In this document: positions 1-8,998 of the stretch, piece by piece
Layout of the letters: each line of letters starts with the position of its first letter
How positions within the stretch are numbered: position 1 is the first letter of the stretch
Assembly (NCBI GenBank): GCA_038207425.1
Contig: JBBQZU010000053.1
Location: 1 to 13,742, forward strand
DNA from: JBBQZU01 sp038207425
GTDB taxonomy: Bacteria; Bacteroidota; Bacteroidia; Flavobacteriales_D; Cryomorphaceae
DNA length: 13,742 bases
Direction: 5' to 3'
Made by a program: the position numbers and the translations under genes
Notes under the pieces: model-generated
What the model saw: the letters and a program-made list of their open reading frames with translations, nothing else
Databases searched by the model: none
Told to the model about the DNA's origin: nothing

Positions 1-1209
1 GCGCCCTGCACCGGACTTACTGGTATCGATTTCGGCCCGTGCGATGCTTTTCTCGGTTATGGCCTTGTAAACGGACAGTGTGTCGCGATATCCGGTTGCT
101 CTGCTGTGATAAACGGAGTTGACTATTCTGCAGCCTTAAGCTCCGAACTAAGCGGCTGCCAGGCATGCCCATGTATAAATCAGGAACAAGTTGATCCTAA
201 TGCATTTTGCACCCTTCAATACGATCCGGTATGTGGTTGCGATGGAAATACCTATAGCAACGCATGCTTCGCGTACACCAATGGTGTTACTACCTGGACT
301 GCCGGTGAATGTATACCCCCATGCAATGTGCTAGGCGGAACCATTGCTACCAACGATCCCCGACTTAACCTGTGCAAAGGCGATGGCTATCCGAATTTTA
401 TCCAATTTACCGTTACCGGAAATACGGGTATAGGCTTCTTTGGAATTGTGAAACAGAGCAACCTCGATGTGGTTGTGGCCAATGCCACCGGCTTGTTCAA
501 TATCGAAAATCTTCCTGCAGGACAGTATTTTGCAGGGCATATTTCGGTGCAGAACCTCAGTCAACTGTCGGGGGTTACCAACCTCAACCAGCTTGCAGGT
601 TGCTATAGCCTGAGCAATCAGCTTGCGGTAACTTCCATTCAGCTCAATGGAGGTACTCTGACTACCACCAATAACAGCTCAACTATTTGCAGCGGCAATC
701 TCACCGCACTTGTTGCCGGCAACGTGGGGCCACTGTCAAGGTTTATCCTGCTCAATTCAAACGCCACACAAGTGCTTGCGCAAAATACCACAGGGGTATT
801 TAACTTCACTTCGCTGCCGTTGGGAACTTACAGAATCGTGCATATTTCATACACCAATTCTGTAAACCTTCAAGCTATTGTACCACCTACGCTACCTCCA
901 TGCATAGCAGCGTCGAACCAAGTGGTTATTCAGAAGATCTCCTGTGCTACCGCCATGCTGGAATCATCGCCAAATCCGACTACCGGTATAGCATGGGTTA
1001 CCTTTGCTGTTGCAACGGAAAGCCAGGCCACGCTAGAAGTGTATGATATGAGCGGACGCAAAGTCACAGAACTCTTCAGGCAAACTGCCCAGGGTGGCGA
1101 AACCTACCGTGTTGATTTTGATGGTACAGTCTTGCCAAATGGCGTTTACATCTATCGCCTTACCACAGGCAGTGAAGTACTCGTTGAGAAGTTTATTATA
1201 GCGAGATAA
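1..1209 (+). CDS. Secreted Kazal-domain protein with T9SS C-terminal sorting domain (5' end outside window)
   Basis: The frame is open from base 1 to the TAA at 1207-1209 (402 residues visible), so the gene starts upstream of the window; the GTG at 106 is only an internal codon. Fragment residues 1-58 are a Cys-rich stretch (CTG, GPCD, NGQC, SGC, CQACPC). Residues 58-104 form a Kazal-type serine protease inhibitor domain, recognised by YDPVCGCDGNTYSNAC and a closing GEC. Residues 112-312 hold two tandem copies of a beta-rich module. Residues 321-402 are a type A T9SS sorting domain (SSPNPTTG at its start, then YDMSGRKV and LPNGVYIYRL). By family knowledge, such proteins cross the outer membrane through the type IX system and are released or surface-anchored after removal of this tail. 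Protease inhibition is inferred from the Kazal fold; the target is unknown. It is followed by a strong terminator. Confidence 0.9.
   Translation, partial: APCTGLTGIDFGPCDAFLGYGLVNGQCVAISGCSAVINGVDYSAALSSELSGCQACPCINQEQVDPNAFCTLQYDPVCGCDGNTYSNACFAYTNGVTTWTAGECIPPCNVLGGTIATNDPRLNLCKGDGYPNFIQFTVTGNTGIGFFGIVKQSNLDVVVANATGLFNIENLPAGQYFAGHISVQNLSQLSGVTNLNQLAGCYSLSNQLAVTSIQLNGGTLTTTNNSSTICSGNLTALVAGNVGPLSRFILLNSNATQVLAQNTTGVFNFTSLPLGTYRIVHISYTNSVNLQAIVPPTLPPCIAASNQVVIQKISCATAMLESSPNPTTGIAWVTFAVATESQATLEVYDMSGRKVTELFRQTAQGGETYRVDFDGTVLPNGVYIYRLTTGSEVLVEKFIIAR
334..936 (+). repeat. Two tandem copies of a ~100-residue protein module
   Basis: This is a protein-level duplication inside the T9SS/Kazal protein. 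Copy 1 covers roughly 334-642 and copy 2 roughly 649-936. Matching landmarks appear in the same order: GGTIAT and GGTLTT; ATGLFNIENLPAGQY and TTGVFNFTSLPLGTY; HISVQNLSQL and HISYTNSVNL; CYSLSNQLAV and CIAASNQVVI. The DNA copies have diverged, so the duplication is old. The spacing and the GxF...LPxGxY pattern resemble beta-sandwich surface modules, but I cannot name the family. Confidence 0.7.
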
Positions 1210-1227
1210 CCTTGATGCATATCAAAT

Positions 1228-1267
1228 AAAAAACCACGCCCGAAACGAAGTCGGGCGTGGTTTTTTT
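1228..1267. terminator. Bidirectional rho-independent terminator between convergent genes
   Basis: A perfect 10-bp GC-rich stem (1234-1243 with 1251-1260) closes a 7-base loop, AACGAAG. It is preceded by six A (1228-1233) and followed by seven T (1261-1267), so it has a U-tract when read from either strand. It lies 18 bases after the stop of the Kazal/T9SS gene. It also lies about 150 bases past the end of tamL on the other strand, so it probably stops transcription from both sides. Confidence 0.93.
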
Positions 1268-1291
1268 GTTTTTAATTTCTGTATTGGAATA

Positions 1292-1336
1292 TTTTAATCA
1301 CCGCTCCGCTGCATTTGCAATGCTGCGGAATTAAAA
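1292..1336. repeat. Bulged intergenic inverted repeat
   Basis: TTTTAAT (1292-1298) pairs with ATTAAAA (1330-1336). Inside it, TCCGC (1305-1309) pairs with GCGGA (1325-1329) and GCATT (1311-1315) pairs with AATGC (1319-1323). The loop is 3 bases, with one T-T mismatch and a 6-base bulge (CACCGC) on the left arm. It lies between the terminator and the end of tamL. There is no U-tract, so it is not a standard terminator. It could be an mRNA 3'-end stabilising structure for tamL; the function is unknown. Confidence 0.5.
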
Positions 1337-1419
1337 GCATGAAGAGCATGTGCCCGTCTCCACCGGTTACTCCGCGCAGTATACCTTTGCGGAAACTTTT
1401 TGTACCACAAATTTAAGCT

Positions 1420-3699
1420 CTAATAGAACGGATACCCAATAGCGATATTCAGCACCAGGTTTTCGCGGCGCCAGTCGCTAGAAAGGCTTGCTTTATCTGC
1501 TACCCATCTTTCGCCTTCCGGCAAATACGGTTTGCGAAGTGGTGTGGCAAGATCAAAACGCAGTATCAGTACGCTTAAGTCAATGCGCAGTCCTACTCCA
1601 AATGCCACTGCAAGCTGACTTGCAAAGGTGTCAAAGTTGAATTCGCCGCCGGGGCGCTCATCATTGGGTCGCAGCAGCCACACGTTTCCGATATCAGTAA
1701 AAACAGCTCCCTGAAAGTAGCCTTTCATACCAAATCGGTACTCGGCATTCCATTCTATGAGCATATCGCCGGTTTGGTCGAAGAAGCTGTTCGGATCGCG
1801 GTTAGGATTTACATAAGTTCCAGGGCCGAGTCCTCGTGGTTGAAAAGCCCGCATACTTTGGGCGCCACCCACAAAAAACTGACGGGCGAAAGGCAGGTTG
1901 TTGCTATTGAGGTAAGATATACCCACATTGATGTTTTGCCTTAGTACCAGTTCGCTCTCCCTGCCTGTTTTTATCATCATTCTCGGGTCGGTTTGTATCC
2001 TTGCATATTGCGAGAAGGGCACACTGCCGAGCGTGTATTGTCCATTTGCATCTGTCTCGGCATCAATGACTTTGTTGCCCAGATACAATGTATTGCCGGC
2101 AAGGTCTATTGCACCTCGAAAGAACCAATTGATGCGCCTTCCCGGCTTTAGGGCAGGTGCGTAGGTATATTGGTAGGCAGGGCCAAAAATCACCTGATTC
2201 TCAAAACTCTCACGCAGCAAGGGATTTAAAACCAAAAGTTCTTCCAATTCGGGCGAAGTTTCGAGCAGGCGTAAGTAGTCAAGGCTTACCACCTTCAGGT
2301 CGTGGAAGTGCTCTTCACCGCCCACCCATTCATATCCAAAACTTAATCCGGCTGCGCTTTGAGCGTAAAACTGTGGCTGCTTGTATAAGCGGTACTGAGC
2401 GGTATACCTGGCTCTTGGCACATTGCCTTTGGTATTGCTAACTAGAAAAAAACCTGCGGCCCGAGGCAGGAGCAAACTGGCCTGCATATCAATTTCAAAA
2501 GCACTAAGCCCTCTTTGGCTGCCACTTAGCTGGGTTTCATACCGCGCTACTGCTGAAAGGCGGAGTTTTTCGCCTCCCCGAAAAATATTGCGGTGATTGT
2601 ACTCTATTTTGGTGCCCGGCCCGGTAAACTTCGTTGATGTGGTGCTAACGTTCAGCTCCGTGCTAATGCTCTGCCGTTTTAAGGGTGTGGCCAGAAAATC
2701 GGCATTCAGGTAATATTTGCCGTCGAGGGTATCGCTTGTATAGCTCAAATTTACAAAGCTGAATATATCGAGCCGGTTGAGCTGACGCAAAGTAATTCGT
2801 TGCTCACTGAGTGAGTATGGTTGCCCGGGTTTCATGGTAATGAAAGGGCGTATTTTTTCAGGATTTACATAAGGGTCGAGTGCGTCTACAAGTATGTCAA
2901 TATCACTTCTGTAAAGTTGTACAGTATCGGAGCGCATCGTGAAGTCGGCAGTGATCTTGCCAAGGGTATAGATATTGGTGCTGCCTTCGGGCAATGGATC
3001 CATCAATGCGGTGCGCAACCTAATGGAATGATTGCCTCCGGTGCTGTCGGCCTGAAAGCGAAGGATGTCGGTTTTGTAGTAGAAATATCCCGCAGAGCGA
3101 AAGTGGTTGCTCAGTCGGGTTCTTTCCTTATCGAGTGCTGTTTTCCCGAAAAGGATACCCGGCTGAATCGGGCCTTTTTGAAGCAATTCGTTTACTTCAG
3201 GGCAGAGCACGCTGTCACTCGTGCATGAGGTTACCTCAGTAACTCTGTAAGGCGTACCCTGATTCACCATGTAAACCACTTTGGCTTCGTATTTTGAAGA
3301 ATCAATACGCGTGGTTACTTCGGTCCAAAGAAACCCTTCACTTCGCAGAAATCCTTCGATAAAGTTTTTATTTCGCGTAAGCTTTACATCACTCACATAC
3401 ACTGGCTCATCGCCCATTTTGTACTTAAGCCAGTGCTTAAAACCCTTTTCTTTTTTTGGTGTACCTGCTATATTGTATAACCACACGCTTTGCCTCGAAC
3501 CAAGAACTTTTCCTACTGCATTAGGTTTTAGATCATCTTCAATCTGATTTTGCAAGGTGCGTGGTACCCGCTCAAAATCAGGGTCGTACTCCACCACATG
3601 CCCTGCAAAGTAGCGCTCGCCTTCCGGCAGGTAGCGTTTTGCTGAGCAGGACAATAGCATGGCGCCCAGAATGATTATTGGCAGGAGCTTCAAATTCAT
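1420..3699 (-). CDS. tamL: TamL: Omp85-family outer-membrane lipoprotein (TamA-like)
   Basis: This 759-residue protein is an Omp85/BamA superfamily barrel. The signal peptide ends in a lipobox (LLSC, Cys18), so the mature N-terminus should be lipidated; this marks the Bacteroidota TamL variant of TamA. Residues of roughly 90-340 look like POTRA domains. The rest is a beta-barrel, with the Omp85 loop-6-type motif at residues 611-625 (GGAQSMRAFQPRGLGPG; Arg617 is the conserved arginine). DIGNVW follows at about 669, and the last residue is the aromatic Y of YPFY, as expected of a barrel closing strand. The role known for the family is to work with TamB in outer-membrane protein and envelope biogenesis. 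The ATG directly abuts the tamB TAA (TAAATG), so translation is probably coupled. The heptapeptide YLPEGER occurs both near the N-terminus (residue 23) and near the C-terminus (residue 725). The identification is firm; substrates are unknown. Confidence 0.93.
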   Translation of the reverse strand: MNLKLLPIIILGAMLLSCSAKRYLPEGERYFAGHVVEYDPDFERVPRTLQNQIEDDLKPNAVGKVLGSRQSVWLYNIAGTPKKEKGFKHWLKYKMGDEPVYVSDVKLTRNKNFIEGFLRSEGFLWTEVTTRIDSSKYEAKVVYMVNQGTPYRVTEVTSCTSDSVLCPEVNELLQKGPIQPGILFGKTALDKERTRLSNHFRSAGYFYYKTDILRFQADSTGGNHSIRLRTALMDPLPEGSTNIYTLGKITADFTMRSDTVQLYRSDIDILVDALDPYVNPEKIRPFITMKPGQPYSLSEQRITLRQLNRLDIFSFVNLSYTSDTLDGKYYLNADFLATPLKRQSISTELNVSTTSTKFTGPGTKIEYNHRNIFRGGEKLRLSAVARYETQLSGSQRGLSAFEIDMQASLLLPRAAGFFLVSNTKGNVPRARYTAQYRLYKQPQFYAQSAAGLSFGYEWVGGEEHFHDLKVVSLDYLRLLETSPELEELLVLNPLLRESFENQVIFGPAYQYTYAPALKPGRRINWFFRGAIDLAGNTLYLGNKVIDAETDANGQYTLGSVPFSQYARIQTDPRMMIKTGRESELVLRQNINVGISYLNSNNLPFARQFFVGGAQSMRAFQPRGLGPGTYVNPNRDPNSFFDQTGDMLIEWNAEYRFGMKGYFQGAVFTDIGNVWLLRPNDERPGGEFNFDTFASQLAVAFGVGLRIDLSVLILRFDLATPLRKPYLPEGERWVADKASLSSDWRRENLVLNIAIGYPFY

Positions 3700-6600
3700 T
3701 TACTCGACGGGTGGCTGATTTTCGGGTTTTTTAAAAATCTCATCTCTTTTATCAAACTCCCTTCTGAAGAGTATACCAACCCCTGTGCGGTTGATTCTAC
3801 CTACTACAATATCTTCAAGATCAGTGCGGCTGTAGGCTTTAAACCTATACCTGCCGTCGGGGGTTATTTTGTATTCAATTACAATATTGCCCATGAATTG
3901 CTGGTTGTCCATGGCGGCATTGCTGTTGCCTTCAAGTACCATCGTGCTGCCTACTGATACTACCACCCTATCGTTGAAGAGCGATTTTGTTAAATCAACC
4001 GTCAGGTCGGTTTCAGCCGTGCCCGCTTGCCCGGCGTATGATTGCAGGTCGAAGGTTAATTCCACACCGCCTATAAGTTTATCGCTCATCTGATTGAGCT
4101 GTTGAGAGAGTATCTGGCTTGCACTGTTTCGGGCTTGATTTGCCAAGAGATAGTTGCTGTCTTGCCCGCTGCTTTCAATCATGAATGTGTTGAAGATGAG
4201 CAGTGCGAAAACCTGTTTATTCAGTTCGTTTTCATTTTCATTTATTTGCGCAAGCCTGGAGTCTACCACTCCACCCATAATACCGCGCATGTTGGGGTCA
4301 ATGGCTATTTCAAAACTTATTTCGGGTTCTTCGAGGCCACCTCTTATATTCATTACCACATCCCAGTTTACCGACTGCCGCATGGCATCATTTCCTACGG
4401 CTTGCGGGCCCATCATGCTGGCTATGCTGGTTCTGGCGCGGTACATGGCCTTGATGTCAAGGTCGGCGCTATATGGATCGCCGTTCCAGGTAATGCGGCC
4501 GCCTTCGGCGAGTACAAATTTACGGGTGGCGAGATTGTAAAAAGTCATGAGGTATTCGCCCGATGAAATTTCATAGGTTCCGCTGAGGTTTATTCTTCCG
4601 GCACGATCGTAGGAGAGCGCGAGCTTGCCACCGCCTTCCACCATGAGGTAGTCGCCCGCGAGAGGATCCATCACAATTTTGAATTTTGTGGCCGGGTCAA
4701 TATTCAGAAAACCTTGCAGATTGATTCTCGTGGGGGTGGCCACTGCCAACTCTGATTCGCTCTTTTTTCTTGCTATAATGCCATCACCCGCTTCCGGGTC
4801 AAATTCAACCCACTCTACCAAATCATCGCTGAGGTAGTCTTTATAATCTTCTTCCGGCAGGGTGTAAACGATCGATGATCCTTTAATAAGCGAAACATTG
4901 CTCACCACCACCGGGTTGGTTTGGGTTCCTGTAATTCGAATGTCACTGTCCACAATGAGTTTTCCCTGCAGGTAAGGATCATCGCCTGGTTTGATGTCCA
5001 TCAGGGTAAAGTTTTGGCTTTTCAATGTGAGGTCAAATACCATATTTTGAAAATAACTGTGGGTGATGGTGCCATCAATTGTCAATTTATTACCCACAGA
5101 ATCGACGATGCTCAGAGCGGGAATTTTTATGGTTTCCGGCTCGAGGATTATGCTGCCGGACGGCACGGCATACAGGGCGCTATTGCCGACGAGAAATAGC
5201 CTTACTTCTTTGAATTCAGCATTTCCCGTAAGGGCGGGCTCAGTGGTGGTGCCGCCTATATTGAGGTTTGCTGCCACAGTGCCTGAAGCGCGTTGCACTA
5301 TGCTGGGCAGCATGGCGCTCAATAGTTCAAGATCCATCTCACGCATATCAACCTGTATATCTACAATGGTTGGCTGGTTGGGTTGTGGTTCGAGCACACC
5401 CCTGGCGCTGAAGTTTATCGCGCCTTCTGTGAGGTTAGCCTGTAGGTTGTACACCTCATTTTGCGATGAAGCATTCCATGAGAATTTCCCTAACTCAGAG
5501 CCCATCAAAGCCAACTCCGTAATGCTACCGCTTCCTGTGAAGGTGCCATCTTCGTTTAAAGCCAGGTCGCCGGTAAGGAATCCCGCTACCTGATTACTGT
5601 CGCTGGTTATGATGCCTGCCAACTGGCCAAGATCAAAGAGATACGCTTCAATATTCAGAGTAGGCTCATCCAGTTCTTTGGCAAATGCGAGCCGCTGTTC
5701 ACTGCGTCGCAGGTCAAATGAGACGATACTGTAATCGGTTTCGCCCAGTTCAATTTCTGCCATAGGGTCAATTCGCCATTCAAGGCTATTGAGCAATACA
5801 CGGGGTAAAGGGTTCAACACCCAGCTTTTGTTTTCATCCTGATATTGTATCAGCGTTGCCAGTTCATAACTGATGCTGTCCATAGGGCCAATGGTAAAAG
5901 TATACCTGCTTCCGATACTATCGGGGATGAGCGTAAGGGCTATGTCATCAACATAGGTGCTATCGGTGCCTACACGGTCTATTGCGAGCAGCCCGTTGAG
6001 GTAACCCTTAGAGCCTTCCAGTGAGAGGTTCATCTTGTGCAATGACGCTTCTGCATAGGTAATTTTGGGAAAGCTGGCACTTGCCTTTATGCTTTGATTT
6101 ATGGCGCGGTAGTCTACTTTGGCGTAGGATGGTTCAAAGGTTTCCAGGTCATCAAGCAGCAACTCCCGGATCATGTCACTATTGAGCATTTTAAAATCAA
6201 AGCTGAAGTAATCGGCTGCCTGTCCTGGTTGTGTTTGCCCTCCGTCAAATAGCCGCTTGGTGGCAACTTCAATGCTATCAATGGCCATATTTGAATTGAA
6301 ATTCAGGCTGAAGTACTCTGCTTTTACAATTGCCAAAGTAGAGTCTGCATCGAGCTTGAAGCGCGCGTTGATGGGCGAAATATTGTGTCGCTCACCCTTT
6401 TTTACAGCCACAGTGCCGTCTATTATAAGCTCGCCTTGCTGATCATTGCCGTGCATTTCATACTTAGCCGCGAAGTGGGTTCTGAGCCGCAGGTCGTAGT
6501 TTGTAAGCATTAGTTTCTGAAAATCGATGCCGTTCACAGTCCCTTCTGCTTTTACCGAAATGATGGAATCAGTTGCGGTTGCCACGCCTGTAATTACCGC

Positions 6601-8619
6601 CGCTGCGTTGATGTCAGCAAGTTCTATTTGGAAATCATATTTGTCGCCCTTACCATCTACACGGGTGTATACTGTGTGAATTTCCGACTCGCCGTACTGC
6701 AGGTCGGGCATGTGAAGCACTGCGGTAAATTGAGGGGTTTTTCCCGTAAGGTCGGTGCCGCTGAAATCAAGGTCAAAGCACAGTTCAAGTAACTTCCCGC
6801 CTGAGTATTTTTCAAGGTTGAGTTCTTCGCTGAAGATGTATGCATCGGCGTGCATCATTTCGCTATCCCATCCGCCGGCATCGGCCTGCAGCCTAATTAT
6901 ACCGAATTCTGATGAGATTTTACCATTCAGTGTTGTTCTGTTATTTGCAGCAGTTGCGTTTCCTTTGAATTTTACTTTATCGGGTATGGGTTCCGGGTCG
7001 GTGCCTTCCGGCAAAAAGGGCAGAAGATCAGATTTAGCGAGCTGCACTTCGAGTTGAGGGATGTTTATTCGGTGGTTTTTCCATTCGGGGCCTACTGAAG
7101 TGCCGCGCATAGCCAAGGAGCTTTTGCCTGTGGATACACTAAAATTTCGCAGGTTTATGTTTTTATCATTTCCCGAAAGGGAGAGCGCAGCAATAACGGG
7201 CTGCGCCGGCACCATCTGCGAATCGGGATGTACTTCTGCAAAGGTATACAGCGTGCGTAGGTCGTTGGGATGCAATTCAAAACGTGTAAGGTCTATAATC
7301 GCGTTTGAGAATTTGTAATTTTCAATGAGTGCATCCAGGTTGGGGTAGGCCATACGAATATCGCCCCGCAGGGCCGACTGCCCTATGCTGAGACTTAGCG
7401 CTGTGAGCGAAAAGGCTTTGGGTTCTATGCTTACGTCAAATGCGAGCCGGTTCAATGCAGGTACCCCCGGGTATTGCAACGATGCTTCAGCAATTTTGAG
7501 GCTGTACAAACTTTCTGTAGCCAGCAGCTCACTCCCTTTAATATTTATTTGATTTATTTCTGTCTTGGTACTTTTGCCGGAAGCATCCATTTGGGTAATT
7601 CTGATATCAAAATCGCGAACGGAGATTTGCTTCAGCGAAGCGTATAGCGGAGCAAATATGTCAGCGTAGGAGCTGATTTCAGCCGGATCGGGTTCGGTAG
7701 ATGGGGGAATAGACACATCAAAATAGCCTCCGCTCAGCATGGCACTGCCGATGATGTATCGCTCCGCATTGAGATCGAGCAATTCGGGTGATGCATCAAA
7801 GCTGCCTATCTGCGTGCTGAACTTCATACTTCCCTGAAGGTCGGTATAAGCGAAGCTTACATTGCTCAATACCATGCTTTCAAGGGCAATATGTGGCAGC
7901 GAAGTGCTGTCAGATTCGGCGGCTGCTGCAGGGGTTTGGTCATCAATCTCATCGCCTGATAGCTGAATGTAACACGTGGCGTCGGCAAGCTCAATATATT
8001 TGGATTCAAAGACCATTCTGGCAATTGAAAAATCATTGAATTTCGTTTTCAAACCGCCTATTTCCAGTGCAAACGAATCTCCATTTGCTGCATCGTAATA
8101 TGTCACGGTGCTTGCCGAAATTTCTATTTCGCCTATGCTAAAGTCCCAACCGCTGCCTTGTTGAAGTGTATCAACGGGCGCGTCATCGCTTCCGGCAAAT
8201 GCGTCGGTTATAAAATCGTAGTTCCAGCGCCCTGTGCTGTCGCCGTGCACATTTGCCGAAAGACCCATTACAGCAATATGATCAATGCGAATGGTATTTG
8301 TGAAAAGCATCCGCCACCCAATTGATGTTTGCACAGCGCCGATTGAAGCCACATGCTCACCGTTGCTGCCGAGCATGGTTACGTCATTGAGGGCGATATA
8401 CCAGGGCAGCCGGATATCTACGGAGCCTACTGTGAGGGTGCCACCTGTGGTATCGCTAAACCAGCTTACCCCTTTTTGAATAAGGTATTTCTGCACGGGT
8501 GGCAAGGCCAGTGCGATGGTGATAAGCAGCAATAGCATCAAAGGCAGCCCTATTACCCATTGAATGATGCGCCAAAAAATGCGGCGTGTTGGGGTAGGGC
8601 TATGCGTAGCTGATTCCAT
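3700..8619 (-). CDS. tamB: TamB: translocation and assembly module inner-membrane/periplasmic protein
   Basis: This 1639-residue protein has one N-terminal membrane anchor (about residues 21-39, preceded by TRR and WR) followed by a very long beta-rich periplasmic region. The N-terminal part resembles AsmA-like proteins. The C-terminal part, from roughly residue 1200, is the TamB (DUF490) domain: INLSGTYEISSGEY, then VNWDVVMNIRGGLEEPEISF at 1417-1436, then NENELNKQVFALLIFN at about 1462-1477, and an end close to GVGILFRREFD. Members of this family form a hydrophobic groove bridging the periplasm and serve lipid transport and/or outer-membrane protein assembly with an Omp85 partner. Here the partner is the abutting tamL. 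The ATG at 8619-8617 places the anchor at the N-terminus as expected. The 180 bases upstream hold no promoter I can defend. Several antisense frames inside this gene are shadows. Confidence 0.94.
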   Translation of the reverse strand: MESATHSPTPTRRIFWRIIQWVIGLPLMLLLLITIALALPPVQKYLIQKGVSWFSDTTGGTLTVGSVDIRLPWYIALNDVTMLGSNGEHVASIGAVQTSIGWRMLFTNTIRIDHIAVMGLSANVHGDSTGRWNYDFITDAFAGSDDAPVDTLQQGSGWDFSIGEIEISASTVTYYDAANGDSFALEIGGLKTKFNDFSIARMVFESKYIELADATCYIQLSGDEIDDQTPAAAAESDSTSLPHIALESMVLSNVSFAYTDLQGSMKFSTQIGSFDASPELLDLNAERYIIGSAMLSGGYFDVSIPPSTEPDPAEISSYADIFAPLYASLKQISVRDFDIRITQMDASGKSTKTEINQINIKGSELLATESLYSLKIAEASLQYPGVPALNRLAFDVSIEPKAFSLTALSLSIGQSALRGDIRMAYPNLDALIENYKFSNAIIDLTRFELHPNDLRTLYTFAEVHPDSQMVPAQPVIAALSLSGNDKNINLRNFSVSTGKSSLAMRGTSVGPEWKNHRINIPQLEVQLAKSDLLPFLPEGTDPEPIPDKVKFKGNATAANNRTTLNGKISSEFGIIRLQADAGGWDSEMMHADAYIFSEELNLEKYSGGKLLELCFDLDFSGTDLTGKTPQFTAVLHMPDLQYGESEIHTVYTRVDGKGDKYDFQIELADINAAAVITGVATATDSIISVKAEGTVNGIDFQKLMLTNYDLRLRTHFAAKYEMHGNDQQGELIIDGTVAVKKGERHNISPINARFKLDADSTLAIVKAEYFSLNFNSNMAIDSIEVATKRLFDGGQTQPGQAADYFSFDFKMLNSDMIRELLLDDLETFEPSYAKVDYRAINQSIKASASFPKITYAEASLHKMNLSLEGSKGYLNGLLAIDRVGTDSTYVDDIALTLIPDSIGSRYTFTIGPMDSISYELATLIQYQDENKSWVLNPLPRVLLNSLEWRIDPMAEIELGETDYSIVSFDLRRSEQRLAFAKELDEPTLNIEAYLFDLGQLAGIITSDSNQVAGFLTGDLALNEDGTFTGSGSITELALMGSELGKFSWNASSQNEVYNLQANLTEGAINFSARGVLEPQPNQPTIVDIQVDMREMDLELLSAMLPSIVQRASGTVAANLNIGGTTTEPALTGNAEFKEVRLFLVGNSALYAVPSGSIILEPETIKIPALSIVDSVGNKLTIDGTITHSYFQNMVFDLTLKSQNFTLMDIKPGDDPYLQGKLIVDSDIRITGTQTNPVVVSNVSLIKGSSIVYTLPEEDYKDYLSDDLVEWVEFDPEAGDGIIARKKSESELAVATPTRINLQGFLNIDPATKFKIVMDPLAGDYLMVEGGGKLALSYDRAGRINLSGTYEISSGEYLMTFYNLATRKFVLAEGGRITWNGDPYSADLDIKAMYRARTSIASMMGPQAVGNDAMRQSVNWDVVMNIRGGLEEPEISFEIAIDPNMRGIMGGVVDSRLAQINENENELNKQVFALLIFNTFMIESSGQDSNYLLANQARNSASQILSQQLNQMSDKLIGGVELTFDLQSYAGQAGTAETDLTVDLTKSLFNDRVVVSVGSTMVLEGNSNAAMDNQQFMGNIVIEYKITPDGRYRFKAYSRTDLEDIVVGRINRTGVGILFRREFDKRDEIFKKPENQPPVE

Positions 8620-8798
8620 CTATCGGGGCTAAAAATACAGCATTGGCGTCAATGCGCACCACAGGATATTATTAATCAGCAAGCCGCATGGCAGCTATTA
8701 AAAATAGAATATGATTTGGACAGTGAATGCGACCATACCCGGGGCATAAAATTGCAGGAATTACAATATAAGGAAGTATAATATTGTGGTATTGAACC

Positions 8799-8822
8799 AA
8801 AAAGGCCACTTGTAGGTGGCCT
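8799..8822 (-). terminator. Terminator of the tRNA-Arg transcript
   Basis: On the minus strand a 7-bp stem (8822-8816 with 8809-8803; core GGCCAC/GTGGCC) with a 6-base loop runs into five U residues (bases 8803-8799). It begins 14 bases beyond the tRNA 3' end and precedes tamB on the same strand. The tRNA is therefore probably transcribed separately from tamB-tamL. Confidence 0.8.
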
Positions 8823-8835
8823 CTTATTCGCTTTG

Positions 8836-8909
<74 letters not shown>

Positions 8910-8998
8910 TGAAAGAGGATTTTTGAGAGCGCGAAAGTAGTCATTTACATGAAAAGATTGAAACAACGAGCAGAAATTACAGTAATGATAGCGCCTAT

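Noticed and set aside
106..108. GTG as the start of the first gene
   Set aside because: The same frame is open back to base 1 and encodes a matching cysteine-rich domain, so the real start is upstream of the window.
5063..5593. 176-residue plus-strand ORF inside tamB, and similar long plus-strand frames such as 4102-4566
   Set aside because: These are antisense to a continuous, clearly conserved TamB coding sequence. The products are low-complexity Ser/Pro/Leu-rich translations with no motifs.
8620..8798. Promoter for tamB-tamL
   Set aside because: TATTTTTA-like -7 elements occur on the minus strand, but none has a TTG at acceptable distance. I see no defensible promoter here.
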